The notes beneath the pieces are model-generated. The model saw only the letters and a list, made by a program, of their open reading frames with translations, ran no database searches and was not told the DNA's origin. The position numbers were made by a program, and so were the translations under genes. Of a stretch of 64,000 nucleotides of DNA, positions 59,414-64,000 are shown piece by piece (the stretch's first letter is position 1; each line of letters begins with the position of its first letter). The DNA is from Linum tenue. Lineage: Eukaryota > Streptophyta > Magnoliopsida > Malpighiales > Linaceae. The DNA lies in NCBI GenBank assembly GCA_946122785.1, contig CAMGYJ010000011.1, positions 15,872,001 through 15,936,000 on the forward strand, given 5' to 3'.

Positions 59414-59515
59414 ATCCAACCTTAAATTTTAGTTTTAGCGATATATACGGGTGAGTTGGATCGGGTTGGTCGAGTGAGTCGATTTCGTGTGTGGTTGTTT
59501 ACTCCTATCAGCTAC

Positions 59516-61384
59516 CACTATATAGCACTTATTAGTATTACAGAATTGGTAAATTACATAAAGCATACATATACATACGACATGTTCCATTTGGCTTCAT
59601 GCATATCCATCGCTTTCAAGTTTCAACCACCTTGACATTTAAGGGATCCTCTGCCTATATAGTGGATTTGCATTTGTAATACATAGTTTCTGGCATATAG
59701 CTTGCTAGCTAGGGTGATCGGACCTCTTTTACCTGCACTCCCCATTCCTCTGTTACCTCTTTAGCAGACACATTCCCATGGGTTTTCAGTGTTGGGTTGT
59801 ATTGCATTGCATTCGTGTGTTGTTTCTTTCTTTGAATCTCATTTGCTGCGTATAAAAGTTGGGATTTCTGGTATGAATACATGTATATATATATCAAACG
59901 GTTGTAAAATCGTAATTAATTAGTTATAGAATATTTTGTGCTAAAATTATGCTGTAATCGTAGTTCAATTGTTTTATATATTAAAAACCGTCTATCAATT
60001 TAAACTTTGATATACAGTTCTTTCAATCACACCAATGGTAATGATTTTACAAAGCCTGATATTTGATATAGGTAGCTAATTAAGTAGGTAGGCGCATCTT
60101 AATTTGGATCCCTCGTTCTTCGTTTGTCTTGTCTCATATACGTCTTGGTTAATGGTACTGTTTCGGCTGCATATTAATTTCGTCGTACGTGTGCTTTCCT
60201 CAATGCGATTGCCAATTTGCCATCCCTTTGATCATATTTATATATCATATCATATGCTCCATCTCTTCCCCATCGGGCTGGGAAGTTCTCAACGCAACTT
60301 TTTTCTGGGGTTGTGGTCGTGGTCGGATTCTAGTTGACACGCCCAAATTCCCAACAACATAGAATCTGCTTCTAATACCAATGCAAACCAAAGACCTTTA
60401 TCAATTATCATCATAAGCAATGTGACAAAACAAAACAAGGGAGCATAAAGTGATGGCCAAACAATTATTTATTTATTTTCTTAAAAATTAAGGTCCGACA
60501 ATCTTGAAGAGTTAAAAGGAAAAATAGCTTTTAGGAGAAAATAAACCCATTTGTGCCCTGAGTGGTGGCAAAAGTAGAGGATTTGTAAAGGCAACGGCGC
60601 CATGAACATAAAAGATGATGGGTCTTCGTGGCTTTACAAATATATTTCAGAATTCAGGTTCGTCATTTACAAATTCTTTATTAGAATAGCTACTAATTAG
60701 TTTATAATATTTCATTTTATCAATGACCATTCTTCATTCTATCTCTATGATTATCATGTTAGTTCTTTTTAAAGATCCATCTCATATGTCATCCCCTAAC
60801 ACCACCATCAAATTAGTAATACTTTCTAATTTGTTGATCTCATGCTTTCCCATCATAGTGTCTCATTTTCTATAATCAGAGGCGACATTAGAATCAGAAT
60901 TGGCCAAAATGACATTTCATGTTATTTGGTCAACTGTTCGACCACTGTCACAAAAAAAAAAAAAGAAACCCTACTAGCTAGATACAATTGACAATATTAC
61001 CATAGCATACGACATACGTACATATCTAACTAAAATATAATAGAAACATGTTTGAAAAAATAATGTAATAGAGCAAAAAAATTAGTATCACGAACCCTTT
61101 TCCTATGGTTGCTTGTATTTGTATTTACCTATTCTTGTCCGTTAACTAATTAAAGTTTGGGTTGGCTGAGTTACATGTCTTCATATTTCCATTGACTCTG
61201 TCCTTGAATTATAACCCAGTCGCGGATGTACCAATTTAAGTCCGAAATTTTGTAAACGAAAATATTGGTAGCTAAATAATTATGTATACTTGAATTTGTT
61301 TTGTGTTTTGGGCCTATTTTGTTTGGGTTTGTGTTTGGGCTTTGTTTTGGCCTTTTTCTTATAGATTTGGAAAATGTGTTTGGT
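59516..61384. other. 1.9 kb of AT-rich intergenic DNA
   Basis: No supported gene. The segment 60779-60905 has a diverged partner at about 63828-63945 on the far side of the OVATE gene. Other short ORFs (59709-59897, 60104-60337) show no family. Confidence 0.5.
60779..60905 (+). repeat. left copy of a direct repeat flanking the OVATE gene
   Basis: AATTTGTTGATCTCATG, then GTGTCTCATTTTC and ATCAGAGGCGACATT, align in order with the block at 63828-63945 (AATTTGCTGATCTCACG, GGGTCTCATTTTC, TTAGAGGTGGTGTG). Both are preceded by a CCCC-containing CACCATCA segment. Similarity is moderate. Confidence 0.5.
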
Positions 61385-61634
61385 TTTCTGTTTGAGATTA
61401 TGAGAAAAGTTCTATAAATACTCTTCATCACCCTAGTCTGTAGTAAGGTCAGTCAGGTTAGTTTGTTTGGTTTGTTCGTTTGGAATTTGGTTTGTAACTT
61501 GTACTCTCTTCAGATTAGTGAAATTTTTCCCCCCGCCCGTGGATTAGCTAGCACACATTGTGTTAGTGAACCACATTAAATTTGTGTTCGTTCGTGTTTG
61601 TTTGGATGATCGATTGCACATTTCTGTTTTGACA
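61385..61634 (+). repeat. copia LTR remnant
   Basis: TTCTATAAATACTCTTC and, later, CGCCCGTGGATTAGCTAGC and GTGTTAGTGAACCACATT correspond in order to the TATA box and R/U5 block of the LTR at 3468-3764. It plausibly ends TTTTGACA at 61634. No coding sequence or primer site follows, so this is a solo LTR or a fragment. The 5' boundary is not fixed. Confidence 0.65.
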
Positions 61635-62316
61635 GTATCATTACATATTCAACAGTACCGATGAGATGCCAACATTTCTTATTTTGTCTTGAGTGCATGC
61701 ACTTAGATCCAACCGTGCATCGAGGTGGGCACTCATTTCCTCCTACAAAATGACAAATAAAATTATGCATCGAGACACATCACCACTCCTCCACTCCACT
61801 CCACGCCTCACTAATGAATTAATTATTGTTCATAATTGTATTTTGCCTTATATGATCAATTATCAGCATATCATCTCTGACCTTTCTCCTTCTGCATTAT
61901 TGCTTACATTACACCTCCCGCCAGATAAAACCAAATTTCACTACCAAACACCACGCAGCAAAAAGGTATACAAAGAAAGAAAAAATAAATACAAGTTGCG
62001 GGGATTATTAATTAATTAACTTAATTTATTAATTTAACGTCCCTGACGAATAATTAATTAACTAAATCCCATCGAAACAGCAGGAACTGAACTCTCTGGA
62101 ACCATAACCAGTGTTTCAGATTCTGGTCGTGTCAGCTGAACATGGCGATTAACGGCGGCCATTTTGCATTCCACTCCGTTCGCATTAGCCGACATGCATG
62201 GATATTGTCTCATATATATATATTACTGAAAATAATAATTAACATAGTCACTTAAGAGAGAAAAAAAAAAAAAGTGAAATGTGTAAAGTTACACGTTTTC
62301 CAAGTTGGGAATGCTA
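61635..62316. other. 3' flank of the OVATE gene
   Basis: AT-rich, with ATTAATTAATTAA and TATATATA runs. It holds the gene's 3' UTR and no other recognised feature. Confidence 0.55.
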
Positions 62317-62967
62317 CTACAGTGCTGCCGGCAGGGGGCGGGGACTGGTCTCGTGGTCGTGGAGTACTTGTGGCGGCGGTGACGTGGACAGCAAAGGGAC
62401 GACAATGTCGGCGAAGGCGGCAATAATGTAACCGTGAGTGTTGTTGGGGTTCATGTCGAGGTAACAGGAGAGCAGCTGGTGCAAGTAATCCCAGTTCCCG
62501 CGCGCGTCCTTGATCCGCCGCGACTCGATCATCTCCACCATCGACTTCTTGAAGTCCGAGTACGGATCCGGCGAGTACTTGTTCACCGCCACGCCACCCT
62601 CCAGCGGAGGAGGGTTTGGTGCGGCGATCTTGTTGTCGTGTTTGGAGATAATGGAGCTGGAGAAGCCTGGGGAGGAGAAGAAGAAGCGATGGGAGGCGAA
62701 GACGGTTGCGAAATCCGGGGGATGAGGCGAGTCGTCGGATTCGGAGGAGTCAGTGGATGCGGCGGTGGCGGAGGAGAGGAGCGAGGTGGAGGTGGAGGAG
62801 GAGATGTCGAAGAGGGAGTTGTGGTTGGTGCTGAAGAGAATGGATGATGACGTGGCGGGCGGAGGCGGGTCGGGTCCGGGTTGTTCGGAGGGGAGCGGGT
62901 CCGGAGCGGCGGTGGTGGTGGGGAGGCATTGCAGGAGGTTCCTCCAGAAGAAGGGTACTGTGGGCAT
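62317..62967 (-). CDS. OVATE family protein (transcriptional repressor)
   Basis: Single exon, 216 aa. OVATE proteins are plant-specific repressors that bind TALE homeodomain partners and shape organ growth. The N-terminus (MPTVPFFWRNLLQCLPTTT) resembles the short conserved start of OFP11/12/16-type members. The middle is Ser/Pro rich. The OVATE domain spans about residues 130-190: VAVNKYSPDPYSDFKKSMVE, IESRRIKDARGNWDYLHQLL and CYLDMNPNNTHGYIIAAFAD. The family consensus glutamates in the second helix are partly replaced (RRIKDARGNWDY). The C-terminal tail is Pro rich. In Arabidopsis, OFP11 (At4g14860, from memory) is next to SECE1; here a 20-kb transposon cluster separates them. The neighbourhood supports an OFP11-like identity, but I do not assign a symbol. 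Confidence 0.92.
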   Translation of the reverse strand: MPTVPFFWRNLLQCLPTTTAAPDPLPSEQPGPDPPPPATSSSILFSTNHNSLFDISSSTSTSLLSSATAASTDSSESDDSPHPPDFATVFASHRFFFSSPGFSSSIISKHDNKIAAPNPPPLEGGVAVNKYSPDPYSDFKKSMVEMIESRRIKDARGNWDYLHQLLSCYLDMNPNNTHGYIIAAFADIVVPLLSTSPPPQVLHDHETSPRPLPAAL

Positions 62968-64000
62968 TTTGTTTATTTAATTTGGTTGGCCTAGCTACTT
63001 TTTCTGCAACGCTTGTATCGTATGTGGAAAAGATAGAGAGGGATTGAGAAGAGATGGGAGTGGAGATGTACGCTGAGCACTGCAGCAAGCTAAGCAAGAT
63101 TAATTGGGGGGAAGGCCGGGGCTTGGGGAGTATTTATTTACTAGAAAGGGAAAGGGTAAGTACGTGCTAAGCAATGGATTGAAAAGGTAGGCCACTTTAA
63201 TTAGCTTCACTGCGAGAAAGAAAAGAACAGCATGGTGGGAGCCTGGGATTTAAAATATTTAATAATCAAAAAACAAAAACAAAATGTAAATTTATATTAA
63301 ATATTATACTAACAGGTTAATCGCAAGTTTGGTCACTTGGTTTATTAATTTCTTTCACTTTTGTCACTTGAAATTTGTTTTCTTTCTTATTGGTCATTAA
63401 CTTCACCCTTTTGTTTCATTGTTGGCCGTTCACTGGTCTTCTATTTTTCGAAATTCCAAATTGGTCTTTGATCTGTTAGGTTTTAATCCTTGTTAATATA
63501 GGGAAGAGAAAGATGGGTGGTAACCGAATCAAAGAAACTTGCCAAGAAATCGACTGGGTTCTTCCATTAACTAATATCTAGTCGAAGAATTGCTTTTTCG
63601 GATTAACCCACCACCAAACCCAATTCGGAAAAAATGTCGACGAATAGTATATCAACATCGTACCAGAATCAATTTGGAATAAAAAAAACCTATCCAACTT
63701 ACACAATTCATTTAACAACAAAATAAAAGAAAGTTGACCCTTTACACTACCCGCCGTTGCGATTACCCACCCTGATTAATTTGGGTAAGTATATATAGAA
63801 AAAACAAAAAAAAAAAAAAATTAAAGTATCTTCCCCACCATCACCAAAGTGACACTTTTGAATTTGCTGATCTCACGGTTTGAAGCGTAGGGTCTCATTT
63901 TCAATTATTAGAGGTGGTGTGGTCGTGGAAATATTAGGGCAGACAATGACGCCAACGATCTGATTCGGATTAATAATCTTTGGACAGAAAATCTGATAAA
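62968..64000. other. upstream region of the OVATE gene to window end
   Basis: It contains the minus-strand promoter and 5' UTR (CT/GA-rich near 63020-63070). A segment at 63320-63500 with repeated TTGGTCACTT/TTGGTCATT phrases resembles a transposon terminus, but no partner is in view. The block 63828-63945 repeats 60779-60905. No gene is supported. Confidence 0.45.

Larger units (their letters stand above)
53602..59507. mobile_element. hAT element split by a copia insertion
   Basis: The left end is TAGGGGTGTACATGGGTCGG; the right end inverted is TAGGAGTAAACAACCACACA. The 8-mers TCAGCTAC at 53594-53601 and 59508-59515 are identical, which is the hAT duplication size. After removal of the copia element (54273-59413), about 765 bp remain. 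Both arms carry GGGTTGGGTCGGGTT/AACCCAACCC subterminal words. It is non-autonomous. Confidence 0.88.

Noticed and set aside
62434..62847. 137-codon plus-strand ORF over the OVATE gene
   Set aside because: Gly/Val/Arg-rich shadow of the Ser/Pro-rich minus-strand frame.
1..64000. CRISPR arrays, bacterial operons or phage-like cassettes
   Set aside because: No regularly spaced repeats and no prokaryotic gene layout; introns and plant transposons show this is plant nuclear DNA.

Overview
The window is nuclear DNA of a flowering plant, almost certainly a eudicot. The genes have GT-AG introns, TAAATA-type promoters and chloroplast or mitochondrial presequences, and the space between them is packed with plant transposon families. 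From memory, the gene set matches two related Arabidopsis segments: At3g22430-At3g22480 (XS-domain protein, FRIGIDA-like 4a, L18p/L5e protein, prefoldin 2) and At4g14860-At4g14920 (OFP11, SECE1, ferredoxin C1, FRL4b, PHD/acetyltransferase). The window therefore looks like an undivided version of a block that Arabidopsis carries as two partly deleted copies. I cannot name the species from the sequence alone.

Layout. 1-3764: 3' part of a Ty1-copia element with an open gag-pol frame and its 3' LTR. 3765-8640: AT-rich non-coding DNA ending in a Helitron-type 3' terminus. 9531-15477 (+): IDM1-like PHD/GNAT chromatin protein, 8 exons. 16112-16869 (-): PSB27-H2/LPA19, a thylakoid-lumen factor for photosystem II D1 processing. 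It is head-to-head with 17264-23640 (+): an XS-domain protein, 3 exons, whose first intron holds a diverged tandem duplication. 24221-31256: a 5'-truncated Tat-type Ty3-gypsy element on the minus strand, with an intron-containing ORF antisense to its pol. 32927-35676 (+): FRIGIDA-like 4, with a long near-perfect foldback in intron 2. 36651-37739 (+): organellar-type L18p/L5e protein. 37866-38359 (-): a frameshifted ferredoxin C1 pseudogene. 40372-40821 (+): prefoldin subunit 2. 41227-41754 (-): chloroplast SECE1. 62317-62967 (-): an OVATE family protein.

The 20 kb between SECE1 and OVATE is almost entirely nested transposons. A Mutator-like element (43804-48353, perfect 9-bp target duplication) contains a CACTA element (45216-48192, 3-bp duplication). 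A hAT element (53602-59507, perfect 8-bp duplication) is split by a Ty1-copia element (54273-59413) that keeps both LTRs and its primer binding site. A second small hAT element (38504-38977) and a second Helitron-type terminus (53162) are also present.

The host genes are independent housekeeping and regulatory loci, not a pathway. I found no convincing new biological system. The strongest leads are the intronic foldback in the FRIGIDA-like gene, the antisense ORF and GGCGCC enrichment of the gypsy element, the decayed ferredoxin gene in an otherwise conserved block, and the clearly resolvable nested insertions. All exon coordinates were read by eye from splice consensus and reading-frame continuity.
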